Shown here: in pieces, positions 1-9,537 of the stretch
Layout: the number at the start of each line of letters is the position of its first letter
Position numbering within the stretch: the first letter of the stretch is position 1
NCBI GenBank assembly: GCA_028280445.1
Contig: JANQLU010000136.1
Location: 62,001 to 126,000, forward strand
From: Pirellulaceae bacterium
Lineage (GTDB): Bacteria > Planctomycetota > Planctomycetia > Pirellulales > Pirellulaceae
Direction: 5' to 3'
DNA length: 64,000 nt
The notes under the pieces: model-generated
What the model was told of the DNA's origin: nothing
The model's database searches: none
What the model saw: only the letters and a program-made list of their open reading frames with translations
Made by a program: the position numbers and the translations under genes

Positions 1-1608
1 GTCGCATTGCCGTTGTGTATTGGTATTGCCGTCGCTGTCGGTGTCAGCCCCGCTCGAGCTTTGATCACGGGAATCATTGGCGGTATTGTCGTTGGCTTTA
101 TTGCTGGCTCACCGCTTCAAGTCAGTGGTCCAGCGGCGGGATTGTTTGTAATTGTTGCCGACTTGATTGCCAAAGGTCGTCAATCGTATCTAGCCTCGGC
201 AGACCCGTCACTTTCTGAAACTGCTTTGGAAACGGCGGCCATGAATTATTCATTGATGATTCTCGGGACTTCGGTTTTCCTGGCCGGGGCTCTCCAAATC
301 GTTGCCGGGCGATTACGTCTCGGACAGTGGTTTCGAGCTGTTTCACCGGCGGTCATCAAAGGGATGTTGGCCGGAATCGGAATTTTGATTCTGATCAGTC
401 AGTTCCATGTCATGTTGGATCACAAAGCATTGTGGAATGGCGAAAAAGCGCATGGTGCGTTGCAATACTTGGCAACCGTTCCCGAAGCGATCACGAAATG
501 TTTCTCGTCGGACACCACGACCAGCCACAACATGGCCGCGATGACTGGTATTCTGGCAATTCTCTGTTTTATACTGTGGCCGAAAATTGCGCCTCAAAAA
601 CTTCGTTTTATCCCCGCCGCGTTGGTCGGCATTTTGTTTGCAACCGCTTTTGCGACAATTACGAAACTCGAAGTGCAAATGTTGGAGGTTCCCAGCAATA
701 TTTTGAGTGAAGTCACGCTGCCATCGGTAGACACGTTCGGGTTGTTACTGGACCCGATCGTTCTAACGGGTGCTTTGGTCATCGCGCTGGTGGCCAGTGC
801 GGAAACTCTGCTTTGTGCAACGGCCGTCGATCAAATGCATCAGGGGCCGCGAACAAAATATGATAAAGAGCTGACGGCCCAAGGTGTCGGAAACATGTTG
901 TGTGGATTGGTCGGCGCATTGCCAATGACTGGCGTTATCGTTCGTAGTAGTGCCAATGTCGCCTCGGGCGGTAAAACCCGGGCGTCAACCATCATGCACG
1001 GATTCTGGTTGTTGATTTTTGTTGCTGCGATTCCGACAGTGTTGAATTACATTCCGCGTTCGGCGTTGGGTGCGTTGTTGGTCTACACTGGATTTAAACT
1101 AGTCAACGTTAAAGAAATCAAGGCGCTGTGGAAAACCAGCCGTGGCGAAGCAGGCATTTTCTTTGCGACCGTCATCATGATTCTTTGCACGGACTTGCTC
1201 ATCGGCGTTGTTGTTGGTATCGCACTGTCTGCTGTGAAGCTCCTGGTTCGTTTTTCCAAACTGGATACAAACTTGGTGACGTCAAAGGATCAGTCGACAG
1301 CCACATTAGAATTGACAGGCGCGGCGACTTTCTTGTGCCTGCCCAAATTGGCGGCAGTGTTAGAAGAAGTTCCCGATGGCGCGGAATTGCATGTCGACTT
1401 TGAACATTTGACGTATATCGATCATGCGTGCCTCGATCTTTTAATGAACTGGGCAAACCAACATTCGAGTATGGGTGGTCAACTAGTATTGGATTGGAAT
1501 AAACTGCATGGGCGTTTTGCGAAAGAAGAAAGCAAGCCAGTAGCGGTAACAGATCGGCCTGGCGAGCAAAACGGGGTTGCTCCGATGGCAGAGGAAATCT
1601 CTGCCTGA
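1..1608 (+). CDS. SulP-family inorganic anion transporter, 5' end missing
   Basis: Inner-membrane carrier of the SulP/SLC26 family, which moves sulfate, bicarbonate or related anions. The reading frame is open to the first base of the window, so an N-terminal piece (probably a few tens of residues) lies outside. What is visible starts in the first conserved membrane segment (ALPLCIGIAVA) and continues through about ten hydrophobic helices, including the family stretch GSPLQVSGPAAG near residue 40. A STAS domain follows from about residue 425 to 500, with the core YIDHACLDLL. The last 35 residues are polar tail. The gene sits 51 nt upstream of an antiporter on the same strand, so co-transcription is likely. 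Substrate cannot be read from sequence; no carbonic anhydrase gene is visible to favour bicarbonate. Confidence 0.9.
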   Translation, partial: VALPLCIGIAVAVGVSPARALITGIIGGIVVGFIAGSPLQVSGPAAGLFVIVADLIAKGRQSYLASADPSLSETALETAAMNYSLMILGTSVFLAGALQIVAGRLRLGQWFRAVSPAVIKGMLAGIGILILISQFHVMLDHKALWNGEKAHGALQYLATVPEAITKCFSSDTTTSHNMAAMTGILAILCFILWPKIAPQKLRFIPAALVGILFATAFATITKLEVQMLEVPSNILSEVTLPSVDTFGLLLDPIVLTGALVIALVASAETLLCATAVDQMHQGPRTKYDKELTAQGVGNMLCGLVGALPMTGVIVRSSANVASGGKTRASTIMHGFWLLIFVAAIPTVLNYIPRSALGALLVYTGFKLVNVKEIKALWKTSRGEAGIFFATVIMILCTDLLIGVVVGIALSAVKLLVRFSKLDTNLVTSKDQSTATLELTGAATFLCLPKLAAVLEEVPDGAELHVDFEHLTYIDHACLDLLMNWANQHSSMGGQLVLDWNKLHGRFAKEESKPVAVTDRPGEQNGVAPMAEEISA

Positions 1609-1659
1609 CAATCCAAGACGAATTGTGACTCACCACAAGCCCTGTTTTAAAACGACGGT

Positions 1660-3492
1660 ATGTTTATTCAATTCACCGCCAATGATCCGCTGTTGCATTT
1701 GGCCATCGTCCTGGTAGCAGGGATTATCGGTGGTGAAATATTTGGCAAACTTCATTTACCCAAAGTCACCGGATGGATCGCAACGGGAATCCTGTTGCGT
1801 GCCCTGGTTCCGTTTCACCAGGAATATACTGGAATTACGGAAAAAACTCCGTCGGCGTTTGCGCCGTATATGAGTTTTGTCCTCGGCTACATCGCTTTTA
1901 CCGTCGGTGCTGCACTCCATTTCGCCAGTTTGCGGAATTCCGGAAAACGATTGGGTTGGCTGCTGGTCGGCGAAGCATTAATCACACCCACGATTGTCAT
2001 TGTTTCCATGTTTTTTGTGGGGCGGCTGATCGCTCCTGGCGACATGACCATGCGCGCCAGTCTGATCTTGGCTGCAATCGCAATCGCCGGCGCTCCCGGA
2101 ACGACAGTCCTCGTGGTCCAGGAAGCCCGAGCGCGTGGCATATTGACGAAAACACTCATTGCGGCCGTCGCGCTGATCGACATGGTTGCCGTGGGCGCGT
2201 TTGCATTTCTAGCTTCGTTCGTTTCGCAAAGCGGCGCGGGCGGTGGAGAATGGTTGACCAATTGGCAAACAGCATTGGGCGCCGTCGTTTATGAATTCGG
2301 TCTGGCATTTACCGTCGGCAGCCTGAGCGCAATCATCGTTCTGTTTCTGAATCGAACGATTGTCGGTCCCGCGTTCCTGGGGCCATCGATGGTCGCCATC
2401 ATTTTGGCCGCTTGGGGAGGCGCCGTTGGACTCGGTGTTTCAGGAATCCTGGCCTGTACTTTCGCTGGAATCATGGTTTCCAACATTCGACACGACACCG
2501 TTCGCTCGGTCGAATCTTATTTGCAATCGATCGGCGGAGTATTGTTTGCCGCTTTTTATACGTTTGCCGGAATGAAGCTCGATTTCAGTCTCGTTTTGGG
2601 TTCGGCAGGTTTGGTCGCGCTGTATTTCGTCGCACGTTTTATTGGCAAGTACGTGGGAGCATTTGCGGCAACCACGATCTCGGATGTACCCACAGGCGTT
2701 CGCAATAATTTGGGACTTGCACTCATTCCGCACGGAGGGGTCGCCGTCGGTTTGATTATCCTCGTCCAACAAAACAGCAACCTGACAGACATTGCCGAAA
2801 TCGTTACTACTGTCGGCTTGGCCGCTTTGGCAATTAATCAATTGGTTGGCCCCAGCGCCGCGAGATTCGCACTGAAACGAGCCGGTGAAGCGGGCAAAGA
2901 TCTACCTCGGCTGTTGGATTTCCTCGACGAACAACACATTTCAGTCAACATCACTGGCAACTCAATTCCCGAAGTCGTTCAGTCGTTGGCGACAAAGCTG
3001 TATGCCACCAAAGATAAACCTCCAATTCCGATGGAAGACTTCGTTCAACAGGTATTGGATCACGAGAAATTCGAAACCACATTTTTGTTTGGTGGATTGA
3101 TGATCCCGCATGCCGTGATTGAAGAGGGTTCAGGAATCACAGGGTACTTGGGAATTAGCTCCAAAGGCCTCGAACTTGGCGCGCCCGACGGACGATTAAT
3201 TCACGCTGTACTCCTGTTGGCGACTCCGCAGTCCGAAAGCAAACGACATCTGGAAGTTTTATCCGCATTTGCACACAGCATCACACACGACACCAACCTT
3301 CGCGAGCAGCTATACCACGCCCGCAGCGCCGCCCACGCCTATGAAGTAATCCACGCCGACGAAGCACAAGACATCAACTACTTCATCGAAGACGCCATGG
3401 CCCGAGCCGGCATCACCGACGAATTGGTCAACGAAGAAACTTTCACAACCGAATCCGACGACAACGAAAAACAATCCAAGCCGAATGCTTGA
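1660..3492 (+). CDS. CPA2-type cation:proton antiporter fused to a PTS EIIA domain
   Basis: Residues 1-400 form a 12-13 helix Na+(K+)/H+ exchanger domain of the KefB/NhaS type. Residues about 415-560 are a PTS EIIA type 2 (fructose/nitrogen class) domain: the phospho-acceptor histidine lies in GGLMIPHAVIEEG (His484), followed by the usual GxxG and LLLATP segments. In this architecture EIIA is thought to regulate ion exchange by its phosphorylation state or by ligand binding; that is inference for this protein. The last 50 residues are acidic and poorly conserved. The gene follows the SulP gene in the same direction and ends 11 nt before the convergent ABC/M1 gene, with no hairpin between them. 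The ATG at 1660 gives a normal N-terminus for the family. Confidence 0.92.
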   Translation: MFIQFTANDPLLHLAIVLVAGIIGGEIFGKLHLPKVTGWIATGILLRALVPFHQEYTGITEKTPSAFAPYMSFVLGYIAFTVGAALHFASLRNSGKRLGWLLVGEALITPTIVIVSMFFVGRLIAPGDMTMRASLILAAIAIAGAPGTTVLVVQEARARGILTKTLIAAVALIDMVAVGAFAFLASFVSQSGAGGGEWLTNWQTALGAVVYEFGLAFTVGSLSAIIVLFLNRTIVGPAFLGPSMVAIILAAWGGAVGLGVSGILACTFAGIMVSNIRHDTVRSVESYLQSIGGVLFAAFYTFAGMKLDFSLVLGSAGLVALYFVARFIGKYVGAFAATTISDVPTGVRNNLGLALIPHGGVAVGLIILVQQNSNLTDIAEIVTTVGLAALAINQLVGPSAARFALKRAGEAGKDLPRLLDFLDEQHISVNITGNSIPEVVQSLATKLYATKDKPPIPMEDFVQQVLDHEKFETTFLFGGLMIPHAVIEEGSGITGYLGISSKGLELGAPDGRLIHAVLLLATPQSESKRHLEVLSAFAHSITHDTNLREQLYHARSAAHAYEVIHADEAQDINYFIEDAMARAGITDELVNEETFTTESDDNEKQSKPNA

Positions 3493-3503
3493 GTCCGCCG
3501 TCG

Positions 3504-6500
3504 CTACGGCGTGTTGACTAATTCGGGTTGGCGCATGTTGTCGGCGGTATTTCGATCGATGAGTAATGAAAATGGATCGACGCCCACCCGATCTGGTTGT
3601 TCATCGACGACAAACGTGATTTTGCGTTTCTTTTGGTTGAATTTGACTTTCTTGCGATACAACGTCTTGCCATATTTTTCACCAAAACCAGGTTTGGCAA
3701 ACGCGCCGATTTCAATCCAGTCATCGAGCGTCGCCTCCGACATATTGCCCTGACCATCGGAGTAGAATTTGCCAAGTTCGAGTTCCAGGGAAACTTCGTA
3801 TTTTTCGTCGTCAATTTTTCGATAGCTGGCGGCAATGGTTTTGTTTTCAAACAGCGTAATCTGTTGAAACAAATCGTCAATCAATTCATGATGCTTCGGC
3901 AGAGAGTGTTTTTTTATCGCGGTCACCAGGTCCAACGATGTTGGATAGGGACCTGCTTGATACCCGAACCGTTGGACCAATTCCTTGAGCGCTGCGTTGA
4001 GACGCTCTTCGCCAATCGTTTCTTTCAAGTGATACATGACAACGCTCCCTTTGTTGTAATGGATGTATCCTTGTTCCGACTCAACACGACTCAACGGGTG
4101 CTCGGGATTATTATCTCGGCCACGACCTCGCAAGTAGTTGTCCATTTCATATTTGAGGAATTTGCGCATCATGTCCCGCCCGTATTCTTGTTCCATGACC
4201 ATCAGCGCCGAATATTGAGCCAACGTTTCTGACAACACGGTGGCACCCTGCATTTTCGCACCGATCACCTGATGAGCCCACCATTGATGGGCCATCTCAT
4301 GGGCAACGACGTAAAAGACCATGTCGATATCGTACGGGTTTTTCAAATCGGCAATGAATCCAACACCTTCAGAATACGGCATAGTTCCAGGAAACGCCTG
4401 CGCAAAAATTGAAACGCGGGGAAACTCGATGATCCGAGCCTGGCGATGCCGATAGGGACCAAACGCTTTGGTGTAATATTCGAGTGAGCGTTCGATGGAG
4501 CGGAGCATGAGGTTGACATTCCACTGATGATCGGCGTGATAATAAACCTCGATATCCACGTCGTTCCAGCGGCGCAGGGCAACCTGATATTTTGCCGACA
4601 CAAATGAAAAAAAGTTAACGGAGGGATGATCCAGTTGATAGCGAAAATGGTTGCGTCCATTTTTCTTCCATCGTTTGACCAATGACCCGGGGGCAATTGC
4701 AATTTGATCACCGGCCGTACTGATCACCGTTTCCAAATTCACCCAATCGCTGTTGTGGTTGATGTAATGGTTTTTTCTTGCTTCGAGATTCTGAGGATCC
4801 AACTCGGCGAAAGCCGTTTTGGATAGCCCGTACTTTTTGCGATCTTTCGCATCTTTCAACTCGCTGGCCGCAAAGTATCCGATTTGAGGAATGATCACGC
4901 TGTTGAAAAACGTGCCGTTTTGAACAATTTGGGGAACACGAACGGAGTTTTCAAATCCTGTCGCTTTGTAATTGACGTCAAACCTCATCTCGCGGGTTTC
5001 GCCAGGTGCAAACGGAGGATCGAACTGAAATCGAATCGTTTTCAAATCGTCGTCCTTGCTGGAAATGGTTGCCCCTTCGATGTCAACTTTGGATTCAAAC
5101 GGATCGATGGTTGTTACCAACATCGAGTGAATCGGTTGTTGCTCTTTGTTGGCCAAAGTCTGAGTTCCCGACATTTTCATTTCCCGACGTTTGGGAAACA
5201 GATCAATTTTCAATTGGATATCGGTGACTCTCGGCAGTAGTTCACGTTCCAATTCTTTGTAGGTCGTTTCATATCTCGCTTGAAAACGTTTTAGACTATC
5301 GCTTGATACAAATTTATTGACTTTGTGGGTGTTCCAATAAACCCATCCAGCGGTGACCAACCACAGAACCAACAACAGGCCGGAAGCCCATTTCAGTTTG
5401 CCGGACCAGCGTTGTCCTGCGATTTTGATGCGCTGGCGCCACGCCGTGTCTCGTCCACGTTGCCACAACAGGATTCCAACAGCCAACACAACCAACGACA
5501 AACTCAACCAGTAAATACCAAACCAAAACAGAGAGCTCAGATACGGCCTCAATCCAAACATGTCGGAATAGACGTAATCCGGCAAACGACCAAACGTCAG
5601 CATTCGCGATTCAACGCCGAGAATGGGCCACAGAACCGCATTGATAACCAGCAAACCCACAAACAGGAAATAACCAAAATACTTGTTGGGCGATACCACG
5701 TGGCAAACAATCGCCAAAACAACCAGGCAAGACATCTCTGTCATCGATACCAGAAATATCTGTTGAAAATACACCAACGGTTTGAAATCGAAATGGAACG
5801 AAAAAGCCTGGTACAACAGTCCGCACACCGAACCGACGGCAAATACAAACGCAACGACAATCACCAGCGCGGCTGTCTTGCTGACGACGGTCAACCAAGA
5901 TGGAATGGGCAACGCGTCAAAAATCTCATCGAGTTTTGCATCTCGTTCTTTCCAAACATATACGCCGGCAAAAAATGTAATGATGGCAATTTGAATCTCA
6001 AACAATGACAATTTGATCGTATCGACGACGCTGAACGACACCGGCAACGAACTCAACCCAAACCCTTCTGCCGAACGCACAGAAAGGCTTGCAAAAACCA
6101 TCACGACGACGCCAAAAATCAAACAAATAAAAATCGGACTTTTAAACGTGTTCCAAATTTCAGACCAGGTCAGCTGGACCGCTTGGCGCATGAACAACCG
6201 TTGTTTGAAATCCCGTTGAATTTTGGGCAATTCCGACGTATGAAAAGGCCCAGAAAAAACTTCTCGAAACCCACCGCGGATCAATTCAAAAAATTGATGG
6301 ACCAATCCGGGCCGAGGTGAAAACGAAAATGACAAACACGCGGCAATCAAAATACCGACACCCACCGACACCCACAAAACCCGGTTCCAAAGTAAAACAC
6401 CCGTTAGAGAGGGAAGCAAAGTGTTTTTGTCAGCGATCGTCCAATATTTTGTCTGCGTCGCAAGCGCCAAATCTCCAAACGGATCAGACATCGCGGCAAA

Positions 6501-7106
6501 AAACTCGTTTGCCAAACTTCCGACGAGTGCATTGGAGATACTCAACGCCACCATCAGTCCCAATACACCCAAAAACGAAGCCAATGCGCTACGTGTCCAG
6601 ATCGCAATCGCGAAAACAAAAGCTGCAATAAAAAATGTGTTCGGAACAGCGATGACGAAAATGGCAAACAAATGGGCTGCTAGATTTGTCTCGCCCCATT
6701 GTTGATCGGCGACGAACACCTGGGCAAAAAAAACAGCCAGCGACGCGCCCAGCATGGGAATCAGTGATACGATGGTCGACGCCCAAAACCGACCCATTAA
6801 ATAGCTCAGTTTCTTGACAGGTTTTGTAAAAATCAATTGCTGAGTTTTGCAGACAAAATCACGACTTGCCGCCGAATTAACAAACGCCGTCACCATCAAG
6901 CAACCAAAAACCGCTGCAATCGAATACAAACGGCTGATGGCAAACGGAGAATTTCGCTGTGAATTGTTAAAAAACACGTCTTCTAAAACCGCTTCTTCGG
7001 CCGTCAAAATGATCAAGGTAATTGCGGTGAGCACGGCGAGGAAAATCCACACCATGTAGCTTTTCAACCAAAATCGAAGTTCAAATCGAAAGAAATTCCA
7101 AAACAT
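3504..7106 (-). CDS. ABC-2 permease fused to M1-family aminopeptidase-like domain
   Basis: A 1200-residue fusion. Residues 1-300 and roughly 330-590 are two ABC-2 type permease blocks of about six helices each, and residues about 640-1150 are a gluzincin M1 peptidase domain. Zinc ligands are visible: HEMAH (His936, Glu937, His940) and a glutamate in LSETLAQ (about 960). The exopeptidase GxMEN motif of classical M1 enzymes is replaced by GTMPYSEG, as in this fusion family. The membrane topology would place the peptidase on the side opposite the ATPase, presumably periplasmic. The gene is 31 nt downstream of the ATPase gene, so the two form one exporter operon. Such fusions are known in Bacteroidota and other phyla, but their substrate is unknown. 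A peptide or lipopeptide is a guess. Confidence 0.93.
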   Translation of the reverse strand: MFWNFFRFELRFWLKSYMVWIFLAVLTAITLIILTAEEAVLEDVFFNNSQRNSPFAISRLYSIAAVFGCLMVTAFVNSAASRDFVCKTQQLIFTKPVKKLSYLMGRFWASTIVSLIPMLGASLAVFFAQVFVADQQWGETNLAAHLFAIFVIAVPNTFFIAAFVFAIAIWTRSALASFLGVLGLMVALSISNALVGSLANEFFAAMSDPFGDLALATQTKYWTIADKNTLLPSLTGVLLWNRVLWVSVGVGILIAACLSFSFSPRPGLVHQFFELIRGGFREVFSGPFHTSELPKIQRDFKQRLFMRQAVQLTWSEIWNTFKSPIFICLIFGVVVMVFASLSVRSAEGFGLSSLPVSFSVVDTIKLSLFEIQIAIITFFAGVYVWKERDAKLDEIFDALPIPSWLTVVSKTAALVIVVAFVFAVGSVCGLLYQAFSFHFDFKPLVYFQQIFLVSMTEMSCLVVLAIVCHVVSPNKYFGYFLFVGLLVINAVLWPILGVESRMLTFGRLPDYVYSDMFGLRPYLSSLFWFGIYWLSLSLVVLAVGILLWQRGRDTAWRQRIKIAGQRWSGKLKWASGLLLVLWLVTAGWVYWNTHKVNKFVSSDSLKRFQARYETTYKELERELLPRVTDIQLKIDLFPKRREMKMSGTQTLANKEQQPIHSMLVTTIDPFESKVDIEGATISSKDDDLKTIRFQFDPPFAPGETREMRFDVNYKATGFENSVRVPQIVQNGTFFNSVIIPQIGYFAASELKDAKDRKKYGLSKTAFAELDPQNLEARKNHYINHNSDWVNLETVISTAGDQIAIAPGSLVKRWKKNGRNHFRYQLDHPSVNFFSFVSAKYQVALRRWNDVDIEVYYHADHQWNVNLMLRSIERSLEYYTKAFGPYRHRQARIIEFPRVSIFAQAFPGTMPYSEGVGFIADLKNPYDIDMVFYVVAHEMAHQWWAHQVIGAKMQGATVLSETLAQYSALMVMEQEYGRDMMRKFLKYEMDNYLRGRGRDNNPEHPLSRVESEQGYIHYNKGSVVMYHLKETIGEERLNAALKELVQRFGYQAGPYPTSLDLVTAIKKHSLPKHHELIDDLFQQITLFENKTIAASYRKIDDEKYEVSLELELGKFYSDGQGNMSEATLDDWIEIGAFAKPGFGEKYGKTLYRKKVKFNQKKRKITFVVDEQPDRVGVDPFSLLIDRNTADNMRQPELVNTP

Positions 7107-7137
7107 CTCATTTCCGGGGTGCGGCGTTCGAAATCTA

Positions 7138-8043
7138 TTACAGTGCAGCTGTCGTTTCAGTCTCAGCGTGAATGGCCTGGCCTTGCGTCATCGAAAAATA
7201 AACATCTTCTAACTCGGGGCGTACGGAGACAAATCCTTCTCCCGGATCTTCATCATTCAAAACGTGGATCAAAGGTTTGTTGGCGACTAACTTTGTTGAC
7301 AAAACCTGGTAACGACTTTGGAAATCTGGCAACTCCGCTTTGGAAACGGATCGTTCCCAGATCCGGCCTTCTAATTCGGCCGTGGCCTCCGCTGGGCCGC
7401 CAGAAAATACGACTCGACCGTTAGACAAAATTGCAAAACGAGAACACAACTCTTTGACATCTTGGACAATGTGCGTTGACAAAATGACAACGGTATTTTC
7501 TCCAACATCGGCCAACAAGTTGTAAAATCGGTTTCGTTCGTTCGGATCCAAACCGGCCGTTGGTTCATCAACAATTAGCAGTCCCGGATGACAAAGCAAT
7601 GCCTGAGCGATCCCAAATCGCTGCTTCATGCCTCCCGAAAACCCGGACAAATGCTTGAAGCGATGTTCATACAAATTGACACGTTGCAGCATCGCGCCGA
7701 CCAATTCCTTGCGCTGGGTGCGGCTGACCACGCCCTTGAGCATCGCCAGATGGCTCAACATGGCACTTGCCGACGTGCGGGGATATACACCAAACTCTTG
7801 GGGCAAATATCCCAACATTTGTCGCACCTGATCCTTTTGCTCCAGGACATTCACATCCCCCAACTGAACCGTGCCTTGGTCGGGCTCCTGTAGCGTCGCA
7901 ATCGTTCTCATCAATGTCGATTTACCTGCTCCGTTGGGACCCAGTAAACCGAACATGCCCGGTTCGATGGTCAGCGAAACATTGTCCAACGCCTTGACTC
8001 CGTTGGGATAGGTTTTTGATAAACCGCTGATCTGCAGGTTCAT
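7138..8043 (-). CDS. ABC transporter ATP-binding protein partner of the ABC/M1 permease
   Basis: Nucleotide-binding subunit of an ABC-2 exporter. Visible motifs in order: Walker A GPNGAGKST, Q-loop region YLPQEFGVYP, signature LSGFSGGMKQR, Walker B LLIVDEPTAGLDP, and the H-loop STHIV. I place the start at the ATG at 8043 because it is preceded by GGAG at good spacing and gives the usual N-terminus MNLQISGLSKTYPNG. An upstream ATG at 8067 is possible but has no visible Shine-Dalgarno. The C-terminal 80 residues after the H-loop are divergent, as in many exporters. It is the first gene of the operon with the ABC/M1 fusion and is divergent from a TetR-type regulator whose likely operators lie in the shared intergenic region. 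Confidence 0.94.
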   Translation of the reverse strand: MNLQISGLSKTYPNGVKALDNVSLTIEPGMFGLLGPNGAGKSTLMRTIATLQEPDQGTVQLGDVNVLEQKDQVRQMLGYLPQEFGVYPRTSASAMLSHLAMLKGVVSRTQRKELVGAMLQRVNLYEHRFKHLSGFSGGMKQRFGIAQALLCHPGLLIVDEPTAGLDPNERNRFYNLLADVGENTVVILSTHIVQDVKELCSRFAILSNGRVVFSGGPAEATAELEGRIWERSVSKAELPDFQSRYQVLSTKLVANKPLIHVLNDEDPGEGFVSVRPELEDVYFSMTQGQAIHAETETTAAL

Positions 8044-8176
8044 GACCGGCTCCACATCAATAGTCATTTTTGGTGGTCAATGCTTGGGCTCGTCACGGCG
8101 AATCACTGATGTTTCACAACAAAACAAACCGAAAATCGCAAAAAATGGCCAAAAGCTGTGGCTCGAAGGCTCAAAC

Positions 8177-8260
8177 TGACCGACGGGTCAATTTATGACC
8201 ACACTTGATCGTACGCTGCCACGGAACTGGCGTCAATGACCAATTGGTCATAAAATGACC
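8177..8260. promoter_or_regulatory. Duplicated operator-like module in the ABC/TetR intergenic region
   Basis: Two copies of the arrangement TGACC-N4-GGTCA-N5-TGACC. Copy 1: TGACC 8177-8181, GGTCA 8186-8190, TGACC 8196-8200. Copy 2: TGACC 8237-8241, GGTCA 8246-8250, TGACC 8256-8260. The copies are exactly 60 bp apart, and the second palindrome extends to ATGACCAATTGGTCAT. Position between a divergent TetR gene and an ABC operon is typical of TetR operators. Binding by this TetR protein is inferred. Confidence 0.7.
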
Positions 8261-8314
8261 ATAATGGGATTTGTTGAGGTGAGGGCTCCTGTCGAGCCAC
8301 GGGAGCGCAATCTT

Positions 8315-8411
8315 GTGAGCGGCAAGGCGCTAGCCGCCGGTAATCGGCTAACGCATACCGCCACCGCAACGGACCCGCTGACGAACCGGCGGCTAGCGCC
8401 TTACCGCTCAC
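8315..8411. repeat. Palindromic repeat family A, copy 1
   Basis: Long inverted repeat starting GTGAGCGGCAAGGCGCTAGC and ending GCTAGCGCCTTACCGCTCAC. Its loop also contains a partial copy of the arm (ATCGGCTAACGC). It occupies the region just upstream of the TetR gene, ending 21 nt before the GTG start, and so may sit in its leader. Other copies in this window are at 30011, 47657 and 61488. Confidence 0.9.
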
Positions 8412-8432
8412 AAAACCAGGGTAATGAATTAG

Positions 8433-9332
8433 GTGGACGACTCAAAAAAGAAAGCCATTCTCGAATCGGCCAAGAGCCTGTTTCTCGGACAGGGCTTCAA
8501 TGCCACCACGATCCAGGCCATCGCCAATGCGGCTGGAGTTTCCAAAGGCTCGGTCTATCTCCATTTTGATAGTAAGAAAGAAATATTCTTCGACCTCTTG
8601 ATGCAGCTCGAAGAATCGATCTGGCAAAAGGTCAACCGGGTTTGTCAAAGCGATGCCACCGCTCCAAAAAAATTGTCTGGTGTACTGGAAATCTACTTTG
8701 ACTTTATTCAGGAAAATCGCCTGTTTGGAGAAATGCAAATCCATGAAGTTGGCCTCGCCCTGTCCGAAGAAATGCTCCGCTCCGCCCAATCGTTGCGGAT
8801 TCGCTGGCAAGAAGCCATTGACAGTTGCGTCGCCGAGTTCATTGGGGCTGGCTATACACAATGGAGAGGGGATCTCGGATTTGCGGTAACTGGCCTGATG
8901 GAAAGTTTCAATGCATTGATGTTGGTCGACAAGGTTCAAATCTCGAAACAATCGGTCACGGACTTTATTATCTTGTTGATCAAAACCATGCCGGCAGCAT
9001 TAAAAAAAGCGAATTTTGAACCGATGTTCAGTCCTCAATACCTGTCCCAGAGAGAACAGATGATGAAGGATTTGACCAAACTCAAACAATTGGAAGTCGA
9101 AGAAATCCTGTCTGGCATTCAAAAAATTGTTGAATCAGAAATTGCGTCGGGCGCGGCCCCCGAACAGGCCGGTTTGTTAAACGAATCCGTGACGCTACTA
9201 GCCAAAGAATGCCGGGCAAAAAAGCCAAAGCTTTTTATCATTCAAGGGATGTTGGCCAATCTCCGAACGGTCACGGAACTCGCGTCACTTCGCAACCAGC
9301 TGGCAGAGCTCATGGGCGTCAAGCTTGTGTAA
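8433..9332 (+). CDS. TetR/AcrR-family transcriptional regulator
   Basis: DNA-binding helix-turn-helix at about residues 10-55 (FNATTIQAIANAAGVSKG, then SVYLHFDSKKEIF), followed by an all-helical ligand/dimer domain. At 299 residues it is about 90 longer than typical TetR proteins; the extra part is a C-terminal helical extension (about 210-299) of unknown role. The start is GTG at 8433. It is divergent from the ABC ATPase/permease-peptidase operon. The intergenic duplicated TGACC-N4-GGTCA sites suggest it represses both itself and the exporter operon; this is inference from layout. No ligand can be predicted. Confidence 0.92.
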   Translation: MDDSKKKAILESAKSLFLGQGFNATTIQAIANAAGVSKGSVYLHFDSKKEIFFDLLMQLEESIWQKVNRVCQSDATAPKKLSGVLEIYFDFIQENRLFGEMQIHEVGLALSEEMLRSAQSLRIRWQEAIDSCVAEFIGAGYTQWRGDLGFAVTGLMESFNALMLVDKVQISKQSVTDFIILLIKTMPAALKKANFEPMFSPQYLSQREQMMKDLTKLKQLEVEEILSGIQKIVESEIASGAAPEQAGLLNESVTLLAKECRAKKPKLFIIQGMLANLRTVTELASLRNQLAELMGVKLV

Positions 9333-9426
9333 CTGCGGTTGTGTGAACGATAATAATCAGACTTACGATCAGAAATTTCACGGATCTGATGTCACCTGAG
9401 ATTTTGGATCTGAAAACTCCCATTTC

Positions 9427-9537
9427 GGGTGCCACTGGCTCTGCCAGTGACGTGGTTGGATAGTAGTTGTTATGTACTTCAATGGTTGAAAACCGTGAGT
9501 CAATGCGTAAAGCACTCGCTTGGGGCCAGTGGTACCC
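9427..9537 (-). repeat. MITE-like repeat family B, copy 1 (reverse orientation)
   Basis: 111-bp element with terminal inverted repeats GGGTGCCACTGGC...GCCAGTGGYACCC. The left end forms a small hairpin (CACTGG/CCAGTG); the right end of this copy has diverged. Its reverse complement aligns along its whole length with the copies at 13270 and 30079, so the family has a defined internal sequence and an orientation. It fills part of the 386-nt gap between the TetR gene and the next secreted-protein gene; the rest of the gap shows nothing I recognise. Confidence 0.88.
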
